NCBI GenBank assembly: GCA_031267335.1
Contig: JAIRZH010000099.1
Span: 1-20,886, forward strand
Length of the DNA: 20,886 nucleotides
Origin: Oscillospiraceae bacterium
GTDB lineage: Bacteria; Bacillota; Clostridia; Oscillospirales; Acutalibacteraceae
Direction of reading: 5' to 3'
Each line of letters starts with the position of its first letter. The stretch's first letter is position 1. Shown piece by piece: positions 1 to 7,973 of this stretch. The translations under genes were made by a program, and so were the position numbers. Under the pieces are notes generated by a model. The model was given only the letters and a program-made list of their open reading frames with translations. It ran no database searches and was not told where the DNA came from.

Positions 1-125
1 TACCATTTAACGACCATATTTCGGTACTTTTTGATTCGTAATACGTCAGTATTGTGAAAAAAAATTTCTTTATCTAACCTAAAAAATACCCGAAATTTTG
101 TCATTTCAAATAGTCGGAACAGTCC
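1..125 (+). repeat. Repeat family A, copy A1 (left end cut off by the window)
   Basis: A MITE-like hairpin element. It matches the body and right terminus of the other A copies (2752-2913, 9212-9372, 17859-18017), including the central AATAC/GTATT palindrome and a right end resembling TAGTGGGAACAGGCC with two substitutions. About 20 bp left of the centre are missing relative to 9212-9372. The left terminal repeat lies outside the window. The rest of the gene-free stretch up to 432 is AT-rich and holds the groESL promoter and operator. Confidence 0.8.
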
Positions 126-303
126 ATATTGTTTATTTTTTGGGATAAACTTTAAATAAAATTATTTTAATGTAACTCTTTTAGTAAATATAATAAAACA
201 AAAATTTTACAATATTATTTTTAAATTTATTTAGAATTTTAAACAAAAAAATCAATAATATATAAAAAATTAAGTATTTTATTATAAAGTTTGAAAAAAT
301 TAG

Positions 304-332
304 TTGATTATTGTTTTATAGTAATGTAATTT
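304..332 (+). promoter_or_regulatory. Promoter of groES-groEL
   Basis: TTGATT (304-309) and TAATTT (327-332) are separated by 17 bp, a sigma-A-like spacing. The predicted start near 339 falls inside the CIRCE-like site, where HrcA operators usually sit. The block 297-332 is nearly identical to the minus-strand promoter at 9111-9139 (three transitions over about 37 bp), which supports both as real promoters. Confidence 0.65.
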
Positions 333-336
333 TAAA

Positions 337-365
337 TTGGCATTCGCAAAAGTTAGGAGTGCTAA
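337..365 (+). promoter_or_regulatory. CIRCE-like HrcA operator, degenerate left arm
   Basis: The right arm GAGTGCTAA (357-365) is an exact CIRCE half-site. The left arm TTGGCATTC (337-345) matches the CIRCE left arm TTAGCACTC at 7 of 9 bases. The arms are 11 bp apart instead of the canonical 9. The position between promoter and groES is the classical one. HrcA control of groESL is inferred; hrcA is not in the window. Confidence 0.6.
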
Positions 366-432
366 AAGGACGGTTTTTTAAATAATTTTAGAATAGCGTC
401 AAAATTTTGTAAGTGTTTAGGAGGAATTTGTT

Positions 433-717
433 ATGGCAAATATTAAACCCCTTTTGGACAAAGTTCTGGTTAAAGTGGAAAAACCCGAAGAAACCACTCG
501 AACTGGAATAATATTGGCAGGAAAAAAAGATCAGCCCTGTGTAGCAACGGTTATAGCACGTGGCCCAGGTGGCGTGATTGATGGCAAGGAAGTAAAAATG
601 TGCGTAGAAACTGGCGATAAAATTATTATCAATGATTATTCTGGATCTAAAATTACTTACGATGGCCAGGAATATACAATTCTAAGCCAAAGAGATATTC
701 TGGCATTAATTTCTTAA
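433..717 (+). CDS. groES: Co-chaperonin GroES (Hsp10)
   Basis: This is the lid of the GroEL folding chamber: a cytosolic heptamer that caps GroEL in its ATP-bound state. The 94-residue length is normal for the family. Landmarks are the N-terminal IKPLLDKVLVK strand, the mobile loop near residues 17-32 with the GroEL-binding hydrophobic GIIL segment, the roof region with ARGPGG, GDKIIIND around 61-68, and the C-terminal YTILSQRDILALI. The ATG is preceded by a strong AGGAGG at 419-424. groEL follows after 31 bp, so the two form the usual operon, driven by the promoter at 304-332 and probably controlled by HrcA at the CIRCE-like site. Nothing in it looks degraded. Confidence 0.98.
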   Translation: MANIKPLLDKVLVKVEKPEETTRTGIILAGKKDQPCVATVIARGPGGVIDGKEVKMCVETGDKIIINDYSGSKITYDGQEYTILSQRDILALIS

Positions 718-748
718 AAAAAATTTTAATTCTATGGAGGTTTTAATT

Positions 749-2380
749 ATGGCAAAAGAAATGATTTTTGGTGAAGACGCGAGAAAAGCTCTTTTAGCAG
801 GAATTAATAAACTCGCCGATACTGTAGGAGTTACGCTTGGGCCAAAAGGCCGTAATGTTGTTCTTGACAAAAAATATGGTTCACCATTGATAACAAATGA
901 TGGCGTAACTATAGCTAAAGAGATCGAATTAGATTGTCAGTTCGAAAATATGGGTGCGCAACTCGTTAAAGAAGTGGCGACAAAAACTAATGATGTAGCG
1001 GGCGACGGAACCACTACAGCAACGTTATTAGCACAAAGTTTAATTCGTGAAGGAATGAAAAACGTCGCTGCTGGTGCTAATCCAATGATTTTAAAAAAAG
1101 GAATCGCATTGGCTGTAGATACAGCAGTTGAGACTATAAAAAGCAATTCTAAGAAGATTTCCGGTTCAGATGATATCGCGAGAGTAGCGACCATTTCAGC
1201 TGGTGACGCAGTTATCGGCAAATTAATAGCGGAAGCAATGGATAAAGTTAGCTCCGACGGTGTTATAACAGTTGAAGACTCTAAAACTGCCGAGACATAC
1301 TCGGAAGTTGTAGAAGGAATGATGTTTGATCGTGGTTACGTTACCCCGTATATGGTTACTAATAACGATAAAATGGAAGCAGTTGTCGATGAAGCCTATA
1401 TATTGGTTACTGATAAGAAAATTTCAAGTATTCAGGATTTATTACCGCTTTTAGAACAGGTTGTAAAATCTGGTAAAAAACTTGTAATTATAGCTGAAGA
1501 CATCGAAGGCGATGCTTTAGCAACATTAATTGTCAATAACCTCCGTGGAACATTTAAATGTGTCGGCGTAAAAGCACCTGGTTTCGGTGATAGACGTGAA
1601 GAAATGCTCCAAGATATTGCGATTTTAACAGGTGGTAGCGTAGTTTCGGAAAAATTCGGTATAGAACTAAAAGATGCAAAAATCGAACAACTCGGCCGTG
1701 CACATCAAGTTAAAGTAGAAAAAGAAAGAACGATAATTGTTGATGGCTCAGGCGATAAACAAAAAATTCAAGCACGTATTTCGCAAATTCGTAGACAGAT
1801 TGAAGATACGACTTCTGATTTTGATAAAGAAAAGCTGCAAGAACGTTTAGCAAAACTTTCGGGCGGTGTGGCTGTAATAAAAGTCGGGGCTGCAACTGAA
1901 GTTGAAATGAAAGAAAAAAAACTTCGTATGGAAGATGCTCTTGCTGCAACCAAAGCAGCCGTAGAAGAAGGAATAGTTGCCGGTGGTGGAGTTTCATTAA
2001 TTAACGCTGCTTCAGAAGTTGAAAAAGTAGTCGATAAACTTGAAGGTGATGAAAAAACCGGTGCTGTTATAGTGCTCAAGTCTCTTGAAGCTCCTTTACG
2101 CCAAATTGCGGCAAATGCCGGATTGGAAGGCTCTGTGATTGTAGACAAGGTAAAGAGTTTCGGGAAAATCGGTTATGGTTTTGATGCACTTTTAGGAAAG
2201 TATGGAGATATGATTTCTGCTGGAATCGTTGATCCAACAAAAGTTTCGCGTAGTGCATTGCAAAACGCCGCTTCAGTCGCAAGCATGGTTTTAACAACTG
2301 AATCGTTGGTGGCAGACAAGAAAGAACCTCCGATGTCACCAGCACCAAGCGCTGACCCTGGTATGGGCGGCATGTATTAA
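749..2380 (+). CDS. groEL: Chaperonin GroEL (Hsp60)
   Basis: ATP-driven chaperonin that folds proteins inside a double heptameric ring capped by GroES. Starting at the ATG at 749 gives 543 residues, normal for the family. An in-frame ATG at 734 overlaps the ribosome binding site GGAGG (736-740), so I reject it. Visible landmarks are MAKEMIFGEDAR at the N-terminus, TLGPKGRNV near 30, the ATP-binding GDGTTTAT near 85-92, and the cpn60 signature AAVEEGIVAGGG near 400. The C-terminal tail is shortened to PGMGGMY, where many orthologues carry several GGM repeats. It is the second gene of the groESL operon. High chaperonin expression is common in host-restricted bacteria, but the sequence does not show the expression level. 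Confidence 0.98.
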   Translation: MAKEMIFGEDARKALLAGINKLADTVGVTLGPKGRNVVLDKKYGSPLITNDGVTIAKEIELDCQFENMGAQLVKEVATKTNDVAGDGTTTATLLAQSLIREGMKNVAAGANPMILKKGIALAVDTAVETIKSNSKKISGSDDIARVATISAGDAVIGKLIAEAMDKVSSDGVITVEDSKTAETYSEVVEGMMFDRGYVTPYMVTNNDKMEAVVDEAYILVTDKKISSIQDLLPLLEQVVKSGKKLVIIAEDIEGDALATLIVNNLRGTFKCVGVKAPGFGDRREEMLQDIAILTGGSVVSEKFGIELKDAKIEQLGRAHQVKVEKERTIIVDGSGDKQKIQARISQIRRQIEDTTSDFDKEKLQERLAKLSGGVAVIKVGAATEVEMKEKKLRMEDALAATKAAVEEGIVAGGGVSLINAASEVEKVVDKLEGDEKTGAVIVLKSLEAPLRQIAANAGLEGSVIVDKVKSFGKIGYGFDALLGKYGDMISAGIVDPTKVSRSALQNAASVASMVLTTESLVADKKEPPMSPAPSADPGMGGMY

Positions 2381-2464
2381 TTTTTAAAAATAGATTTGTT
2401 CTGAAATTTGTCGGAATTCAAAAATAAAAATTGATTTATATTAAAAGTTGATATAAATTATTTA

Positions 2465-2586
2465 GGGCCTGTTTCCATTAATCTGAAATAGTCAAATTTT
2501 GAGTAATTTTTAAGTTGTGAAAAAATTTAACGTGATACAAATCAAAAATTACCAAAGCAGGGATGTTGGATGATATTGGAGGCAGG
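2465..2586 (-). repeat. Repeat family A, copy A2 (degenerate, inverted)
   Basis: It begins with GGGCCTGTTTCC, continues with the reverse-orientation A body (AATTTTGAGTAATTTTT, then AAATTTAACG and CAAAAATTACC), and ends in a damaged terminus near GGCAGG. The centre is deleted and the copy is the most decayed of the family here. It lies in the 2381-3370 gene-free stretch, which otherwise holds a B fragment, A3 and B1. I see nothing I can name in 2587-2685 or 2914-3158. Confidence 0.65.
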
Positions 2587-2685
2587 TTTTAGTTATTTGT
2601 TTCCATTTACATTGAATTTTAAAAGTTTTATCATATAATTTCCATGTTTTTAATTATATATTATTTGATTATCTTTTGAACACTC

Positions 2686-2751
2686 AAAATTTAAAGCGTA
2701 TAAAAGGTAAATAAAGGTAAATATTGATTATATTTTAGTTATTCTGATATT
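2686..2751 (+). repeat. Repeat family B, degenerate internal-deletion fragment
   Basis: The segment carries B pieces in order: the AAAATTTAAAGCG block, an AAGGTAAATA block, ATTTTAGTTA, and GATATTAGA at the right end. The central AATACTGACGTATT core is lost and part of the middle is repeated. It abuts copy A3 directly. Confidence 0.5.
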
Positions 2752-2913
2752 AGAGCCTGTTCCTAACTACCGTTTAACGACCATATTTTTCAGTATTTTT
2801 TAATTTGCACCATGTTAAATTTTTTTACAATATGTCAGTATTGTAAAAAAAATTCCTTATCTAAACTAAAAATTACTTGAAATTTTGTCATTTTAAATAG
2901 CGGGAACAGGCCT
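2752..2913 (+). repeat. Repeat family A, copy A3
   Basis: Full-length A element of about 160 bp. It has a left end GAGCCTGTTCC, a central CAATATGTCAGTATTG palindrome and a right end AGCGGGAACAGGCC. The two halves are imperfect reverse complements, so the strand can fold into one long hairpin. TTA stands on both sides, consistent with a TNA/TA-type target duplication. It directly follows a B fragment. Confidence 0.85.
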
Positions 2914-3158
2914 TAATTGACTTTAAGACAATTATATGTTTAGCTAATTTTTATCAATTCGACGATATTAGGCAATTTAAACAATAAGCTTTTACAAATT
3001 TAAGATTTAACATTTAATTTGGAGTATTTTTTTATTAATCGCAGGCCAGTTTTCATTATTTTATTTGGTTTATATGATGTTTAATTTATTATTTATGAAT
3101 AACTACTAAAAAAATAAAACTTTACAATATAGTTATATACCAATACATTTTAAAATTA

Positions 3159-3320
3159 AGAGCCTGTCTAATATTTCTAAGCAATACAGATTTAGCGATA
3201 AAATTTTTAAAATTTAAAGCGCGAGGAGGGCAAATACTGACGTATTTAACTGACGAGCAATACAGAATTTTAAAAATTTTAGTTAAATATGTGTTGCTTT
3301 GGAGATATTAGACAGGCTCT
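3159..3320 (+). repeat. Repeat family B, copy B1
   Basis: A well-preserved B element with perfect 10-bp ends AGAGCCTGTC and GACAGGCTCT that extend as an imperfect inverted repeat of about 30 bp (TAATATTTCTAAGCAATAC on the left). The core AATACTGACGTATTT is central. TAA flanks the GAGCC and GGCTC ends on both sides. It lies 50 bp beyond the stop of the minus-strand coiled-coil gene and pairs with B2 (5245-5407) on the other side of that gene, in the same orientation. Confidence 0.88.
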
Positions 3321-3370
3321 AAGCATTAAAAACTATTTTTCTTGATCTTATTTTCGAAAATCTATCGCTT

Positions 3371-5101
3371 TTATGATTGTTTGATAAATTTGAAAAATAA
3401 ACTTGCTTTAAGTTGTTGAAATAAAAGAATTTTTTCTTCAAGTTTACGTAAACTAAAATTTTTTGATTTAATTATGGATTTAAATTTTTCAATAATTTCT
3501 TCGTTCACTTTTAGCGTTACAGTAGGATCCTCAAATAAACTGCTTATTAATCTTGGAACCGTATGAATATCATTATCATCATTATTTGAAATATAAATTT
3601 TAAATTCTTTAGGTAAATTTAAATTATTAAAAAACGAACTCTTAACCAAGGTTTTGTCAGTTATATATTTGAATGATCGGCATATTTTTTCAAATAAAAT
3701 TTCATTAATACGAACAACACCGATAATTCTTTGAAATGCTTTTAAAATTTGCCCAAATGTGTATTCTTTTATTTTTTCTTTTTCATCTAAGAATTTTATT
3801 TTATAGTCTTTTGAAATTATAGTAAACTGTGCGATAAGTTCTTCAATGCAATTGAATTTTGGAATTATCGCATTTTCTGTTAATTGCTTAGTACATTCTA
3901 TATCGATTTCAGTAAAACCTTTCTCAAATTTCTTAAATATTTTTCGATTATTGGAAGAATTTTTTTTAAATTTATTAATTTTGTCATTTAAACTTTGATT
4001 TTCATTCGATAAACCAATATTTTTTTCTTGCAATTCAAAATTTATTTGATTTTTTTTTATAATCTGATTTTGGAGCTGTTCGTTTTCTTTAAATAAAGAT
4101 AACTGTTGAGAACATAATTCCTCTAACAAATCATCTTGCGAGATTTCCGTTGAATTTTTATTTTGAAAATTTAAATTTTTTACTTGTTGAGTTAATGCTT
4201 CAATTTGTTTATTTTTATTATATAATTCTAAATCTTTTTCTTGTACCAGATTTTCAATTAAATTATTAGATTTAGTTTGTTGTTCTAAACTTTTTTGAGT
4301 GAGAAGTTTGTTTTTTTCTATTAACTCTTGAATTTGTTTCTGTGAATTTTCGATTTGGCTATTTAGGTTTTGAATTATTTTTGTATCTTGTTCGTGCCTT
4401 TCATTTGGTAAATTAATCATTTTTTCTTCGAAATTTGTTCTTTGATTTATTTTAAGTATTTCGTTATTAAAATTTTGTTCTTTTTCTAAAATTTGATCTT
4501 GAAGTAGTTTGTTTTCTTTTTGCAATAAATATATTTTTTTAGAAATTGATTCATCTAATGGATTATTTTTTGATGGATTATTTTTTAAGTTTTCCGTTAG
4601 AAGATCATTTGTTTCTTTTAAGAAAAAATTTTCTTTTCTGATTTGTTCTAAATATTCTTTTAATTTTTCAATTCTTGCAATACATTTATCAGAAACTCGT
4701 TCTACAAGAAAAACCTTAATTTCCTGAATTTTTTCTGGACTTTGATTTTCTGCGAAAAATTCTTCTAACTTAAGTGCATATTCTTCAATTTGCATCGGCT
4801 TTTTTTTTATTTTTAAAATTTCTAGTTCTTTTTTATTTTCTTTTTTATATCCAAAAAGACTATTAACTGAAAAGCCGACAATAAAACCAATACTTGTATT
4901 TATTAAATTTTTTTTCATATCCCTTGCAATACTAGCTTTATCTTTTTTGTTACTAGCTTTATTAGAATTTTGTTGTGCTGCTGCTACCGGAATAAAACTG
5001 TAAGATACTAGTATTTGAAAAGCCAAAAATACTGAAAAAATTTTAAATGAAACTTTTTTTACTTTATTTTTATTTATATTAAAATCCTCTGTATTAGTCA
5101 T
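3371..5101 (-). CDS. Exported long coiled-coil protein, paralogue 1
   Basis: I do not recognise a named family. The 576-residue protein has a basic start (residues 9-19), a hydrophobic signal peptide (about 17-41) ending in VAAA-QQ, a good signal peptidase I site, and then a Lys/Asn-rich linker. A second Gly-containing hydrophobic segment (about 67-84, IGFIVGFSVNSLFGY) follows. Residues about 115-400 are Glu/Lys/Gln/Asn-rich heptad sequence, a long coiled coil. The last 170 residues form a distinct helical domain with FKYITD, EFKIYISNNDD and VTLK. The C-terminal domain and N-terminal layout recur in the frameshifted gene at 6168-7567, so the two are paralogues. The ATG at 5101 has a weak GGAT upstream. 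Two direct B repeats bracket the gene. It is probably surface-exposed or membrane-anchored; a host-facing or structural role is inference. Confidence 0.85.
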   Translation of the reverse strand: MTNTEDFNINKNKVKKVSFKIFSVFLAFQILVSYSFIPVAAAQQNSNKASNKKDKASIARDMKKNLINTSIGFIVGFSVNSLFGYKKENKKELEILKIKKKPMQIEEYALKLEEFFAENQSPEKIQEIKVFLVERVSDKCIARIEKLKEYLEQIRKENFFLKETNDLLTENLKNNPSKNNPLDESISKKIYLLQKENKLLQDQILEKEQNFNNEILKINQRTNFEEKMINLPNERHEQDTKIIQNLNSQIENSQKQIQELIEKNKLLTQKSLEQQTKSNNLIENLVQEKDLELYNKNKQIEALTQQVKNLNFQNKNSTEISQDDLLEELCSQQLSLFKENEQLQNQIIKKNQINFELQEKNIGLSNENQSLNDKINKFKKNSSNNRKIFKKFEKGFTEIDIECTKQLTENAIIPKFNCIEELIAQFTIISKDYKIKFLDEKEKIKEYTFGQILKAFQRIIGVVRINEILFEKICRSFKYITDKTLVKSSFFNNLNLPKEFKIYISNNDDNDIHTVPRLISSLFEDPTVTLKVNEEIIEKFKSIIKSKNFSLRKLEEKILLFQQLKASLFFKFIKQS

Positions 5102-5244
5102 ATCAAAATTTTTAATCCTTTTTTAAATAATTGAAAGATCTTCTATTGCGAAAAATTCAATGCAATACAAAACAAAAGGTATCGAAATATATTCGAGTAG
5201 CAGAAACAGATTTTAATATTCTGTTAAAAATAAGAGAATGCCTC

Positions 5245-5407
5245 AGAGCCTGTTTGATATTTCTTAAGCAATGTAGATTTTATAATAAAATTTTAAAAAT
5301 TTAAAGTGTGAAAAAGATAAATACTGACGTATTTAACTGACGATCAATATAGAATTTTAAAAATTTTAGTTAAATATGTGTTGCTTTGGAGATATTAAAC
5401 AGGCTCT
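5245..5407 (+). repeat. Repeat family B, copy B2
   Basis: Nearly intact B element from AGAGCCTGTT to AACAGGCTCT with the central AATACTGACGTATTT core. It has the same orientation as B1 and lies upstream of the minus-strand coiled-coil gene. Confidence 0.87.
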
Positions 5408-5409
5408 AA

Positions 5410-5443
5410 ATGTGCACTGCTTTAGATATTTCAGACAGGTTTT
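5410..5443 (+). repeat. Solo right-end fragment of repeat family B
   Basis: TGTGCACTGCTTTAGATATT followed by TCAGACAGG repeats the last 33 bp or so of a B element, immediately after B2. It ends three bases before the stop codon of the IIA gene. It is a leftover terminus, or evidence that B2 inserted next to an older copy. Confidence 0.55.
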
Positions 5444-5446
5444 TAA

Positions 5447-5905
5447 TTAACACAATACTGTTGCTAATGTTTCGCCATGAAATATTTGGCCATATTTAAA
5501 ATTAAAATTAAAATTATTTGAATTTGTTATTATAACCGGACTACAAATTGAATAATTCGTTTTATTTAAAAAATTTAAATCAAATTTTGCAATAATATCA
5601 CCGGTTTTTACTTTTTTCCCTACTTTTACAAAACTTTCGAAACCTTTACCTTTAAGTTCGACGGTGTCTACACCTATATGAATTAAAAGTTCTATTCCAT
5701 CTTTATCAACCAGCCCATACGCATGAAAGGTATCGAACACTTGAATAATTTCCGAATCGAATGGCGCGTAGACTTCCCCAATATTTGGAATTATCGCAAC
5801 ACCGTTGCCTAACATTTTTTGCGAAAAAACTTCATCAGGGACTTTTTCGATTAAAATAACTTCTCCGCTCATTGGGGAAAAAATTTCTTTAAATAAACTT
5901 AACAA
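5447..5905 (-). CDS. crr: PTS glucose-type IIA phosphocarrier protein
   Basis: Cytosolic phosphocarrier that accepts phosphate from HPr and passes it to a IIB domain of a glucose-family sugar permease. The 152-residue protein is a complete single IIA domain. SPMSGEV is at 10-16, the conserved DEVFSQKMLGNGVAI at 24-38, and the two active-site histidines H61 (FHAYGL) and H76 (LLIHIGVDTVELKG) are 15 residues apart as in the family. H76 is the phosphorylated position. The start is TTG at 5905 with GAGG (5911-5914) five bases upstream; no ATG precedes the domain. No IIB or IIC permease is in the window, so it must serve a permease elsewhere. It is not linked to ptsHI at 9741-11741. The symbol follows the family; ptsG-IIA would also be defensible. 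Confidence 0.94.
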   Translation of the reverse strand: MLSLFKEIFSPMSGEVILIEKVPDEVFSQKMLGNGVAIIPNIGEVYAPFDSEIIQVFDTFHAYGLVDKDGIELLIHIGVDTVELKGKGFESFVKVGKKVKTGDIIAKFDLNFLNKTNYSICSPVIITNSNNFNFNFKYGQIFHGETLATVLC

Positions 5906-5931
5906 ATAAACCTCACTATTAATTTTGGATT

Positions 5932-5985
5932 AAGAACATGTCTTCAATAATCCTAAACATAAATTTCAAAAGATTTTGACATCTT
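5932..5985 (+). repeat. Repeat family C, terminal fragment
   Basis: AGAACATGTCTTCAATAA plus AAACATAAATTTC and TTTTGACAT match the left end of the C copy at 12806-12968. The rest of the element is missing. It occupies the likely promoter region of the IIA gene. Confidence 0.5.
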
Positions 5986-5998
5986 AATTATTTTGCTT

Positions 5999-6107
5999 AG
6001 AGCTTTTTTAATATTTCTAAGTGTGTAGATTTTACGATAAAATTTTTAAAATTTAAAGCGTGAGGAAGGCAAAGACTGGCGTATTTAACTGATAGTAGGA
6101 ACGAGCC
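5999..6107 (+). repeat. Chimeric repeat: left half of B joined to the right end of A
   Basis: From AGAGC through AAAGCGTGAGGAAGGCAAAG and GTATTTAACTGA this is the left part of a B element. It then switches at about 6092 to ATAGTAGGAACGAGCC, an A right terminus (compare AATAGTGGGAACAGGCC). The join is consistent with recombination or insertion between neighbouring A and B copies. Confidence 0.6.
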
Positions 6108-6187
6108 ATAGAAATGTTCAGGACGTTAGTGGAAGTTAAGTTTGTTTCGAAAGGGTGAGCAGTAACCTTATTGTTCTTCTTGAAAAT

Positions 6188-6211
6188 CTTCTTCTTCTTC
6201 TTCTTCTTCTT
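6188..6211. repeat. CTT trinucleotide microsatellite inside a coding sequence
   Basis: Eight CTT units read as a run of GAA on the coding strand and give the E7 tract near the C-terminus of paralogue 2. The same 9-bp TGAAAATCT flanks both sides, so the tail itself is a short duplicated unit (DFQEE before and after). Slippage here would change the tail length without shifting the frame. Confidence 0.85.
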
Positions 6212-7453
6212 GAAAATCTATTCCTTTTGGATATTTAAGGAATTTTGAAATTAATTTTGCTTTAATTCGGCTGAAGAAAATTTTTTTTGCTTCAGGCATA
6301 AATAAGCTAAATTCTTCTGTTTTAATCACCGCTTCGTCAAATTCGAATTTTTTTTGGATTTCTTTTAATGTTACATTATTTTCTAACAAATTCTTTAAAA
6401 AATCTAAAGTAAAACTAATATAATAATCATCATTTTCTGAAATAAAAATTTTAAATTCTTCAGTTAAATTTTGGTCACTAAAAACCTGATTCTGATATAA
6501 AATTTCGTCAGTCATATATTTAAAAACAATTTCCGCTGTTTCAAGCGACGATTCGCAAGAAAAAATTTCTGAAAAAATTATTTTAAGTAATTCTAAATTT
6601 TTTATAAATATATTTTTATCCAAGGATTTTATGTTATTATTATTTAATTTTTCAATATATTCTTCAATATATTCTATAACAAAATTATAAAATTTTTTTT
6701 GGGTTTCTCTATTTTTTACTGCCAGAGTACACCCTTTCCTGATGTTATCACAACATTCCTCAAATTCCTTAAATACTGCTTGTTTACTGGAAAGTTCTTC
6801 TTTCAAACTTTGATTTTCATTTGTTAAACTAACAATTTTTTCTTGCAAATCTTCAATTAGTTTTTCGTTTTGGCTACTAAAATTTTGTTCTTTTCCTGAA
6901 AGTTGATCTTTAAGTTGTTTGTTTTCTTCTTTAACTTGTTTTAGTTTTTCTAAACTCTGTTCTAGATCTTCGCCTTGTTTCATATTTTGTTGTTGTATCA
7001 AATTTTTAATTTGTTCTTTTAATTCTAAATTTTCTTTTTTAGATTGTTCTAAAAGCTCCGTTTTGCCATGCATTTCTTTGTCAAATTTTTCTTTTGATAT
7101 TTGAATTTGCTCAACACATTCATCCAAATTTTGTCCTGAGTTGCCTATTATTTTTTTAAGAGATTTAATGATTTCTTGAGGCGGCATTTGACCTCGGCCT
7201 TCTAAAATCATTGCCACGTAAAGTATAAGATCTTTAATATCTTTATTATTTTGTTGCGTATTACTTTTTGCATGATCTTCTGATCCATTTTTATTCCCAA
7301 ACTTTCTATAACATGTGTTTGTAAAAATACCAGCAACAAAACCAATACCTGCACTTATCCCCAAAGGAACTCTTTTAATATTATCATTTTTAGTAATAAC
7401 TGAATCTTTTGAATCTTTTTTGCCACTAGTTTTTTTAATAACTTGCGCTGTGG

Positions 7454-7459
7454 CCCCCC
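7454..7459. repeat. Homopolymer tract (C6 on +, G6 on coding strand) at the frameshift
   Basis: The tract lies exactly at the junction of the two frames of paralogue 2, at the predicted signal peptidase site. A seventh G makes the reading frame continuous. It is a classic slippage substrate, and also a classic place for an assembly error. Confidence 0.8.
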
Positions 7460-7680
7460 ATTTGGAATAAAACTGTAAGCTACTAACATTTGAAAAGCTA
7501 GGAATACCGAAAGCCTTAAAAAAGCTTTTTTCATCTTTTCTTTACATTTTGAATAATTCTCGCTCAATTAATAATTTCCTTGCGATACATAGAATTTAAT
7601 GTTAACCAATACAGTAACGTTAGTCGATATGTAATTTAAAATCAAATATTAAAATGCTACTACCACGAAAATTTCACAGA

Positions 7681-7709
7681 ATACTATAAGAATTTAACAA
7701 TCAAATCAA
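7681..7709 (-). promoter_or_regulatory. Promoter of coiled-coil paralogue 2
   Basis: On the minus strand TTGATT (7709-7704) and TAGTAT (7686-7681) are 17 bp apart, about 115 bp upstream of the TTG start. The sequence TTGATTGTTAAATT recurs in similar form in the ABC exporter promoter at 17549-17576. Confidence 0.5.
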
Positions 7710-7820
7710 ATTAGAATTATTTATCAAACAAAAGTATATACTAGCGAAAAATGTTTTTATTCTTAATTTTGTCATCTTGAGGTGATTATAATATTTTTTA
7801 ATTATTATACAATATTTCGT

Positions 7821-7917
7821 GAAATTTTTGTGGGCAAATACTGACGTATTTAACTGACAAATAATACAGATAAAATTTTTATTGAACTTGCGTTGCTTTA
7901 GAGATAAACAAGTTATT
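7821..7917 (+). repeat. Repeat family B, copy B4 (left end lost)
   Basis: GGGCAAATACTGACGTATTT, AACTGAC, AATACAG and TTGCGTTGCTTTAGAGATA match the right two thirds of B. The left terminus is absent. It abuts the short A copy at 7918-7973. Confidence 0.7.
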
Positions 7918-7973
7918 AGAGCCTGTTCCCATTACTCGAAATTTTGTCATTTTAAATAGCGGGAACAGGCCCT
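7918..7973 (+). repeat. Repeat family A, copy A4 (miniature deletion derivative)
   Basis: Both A termini are present (GAGCCTGTTCCCATTACT and TAAATAGCGGGAACAGGCCC), but everything from about position 16 to the CGAAATTTTGTC block is deleted. This leaves a 54-bp element with TA on both sides. It directly precedes a transposase remnant. Confidence 0.8.

Larger units (their letters stand above)
6168..7567 (-). pseudogene. Exported coiled-coil protein, paralogue 2, split by a frameshift at a G6 tract
   Basis: The start is TTG at 7567 with AAGGAA upstream. It encodes a signal peptide (AFLRLSVFLAFQMLVAYSFIP) almost identical in pattern to paralogue 1. At the run of six G (sense strand; 7454-7459) the frame is lost and would stop after 70 residues. 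Adding one G restores a continuous 466-residue protein: an ATA-QV cleavage site, a Lys/Ser/Asp linker, a second Gly-rich hydrophobic segment (GISAGIGFVAGIFTN), a Gln/Glu/Lys coiled coil, then the C-terminal domain shared with paralogue 1 (FKYMTDEILY, EFKIFISENDD, VTLK) and an acidic tail with seven Glu. The remainder is open for about 400 codons, so selection was recent. Options are phase variation, transcriptional slippage, a fresh mutation or a sequencing error. Confidence 0.8.

Noticed and set aside
734..748. Upstream ATG at 734 as the groEL start
   Set aside because: This ATG overlaps the GGAGG ribosome site, and the family begins at MAKE, which is the ATG at 749.
1768..2373. Several reverse-strand open frames inside groEL
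   Set aside because: They are antisense shadows of a conserved gene, with no ribosome sites or domains.
2434..2458. Hairpin ATTTATAT / ATATAAAT after groEL as a terminator
   Set aside because: The stem is pure A/T and weak, and no clear T-run follows. Such palindromes are expected by chance in this composition.
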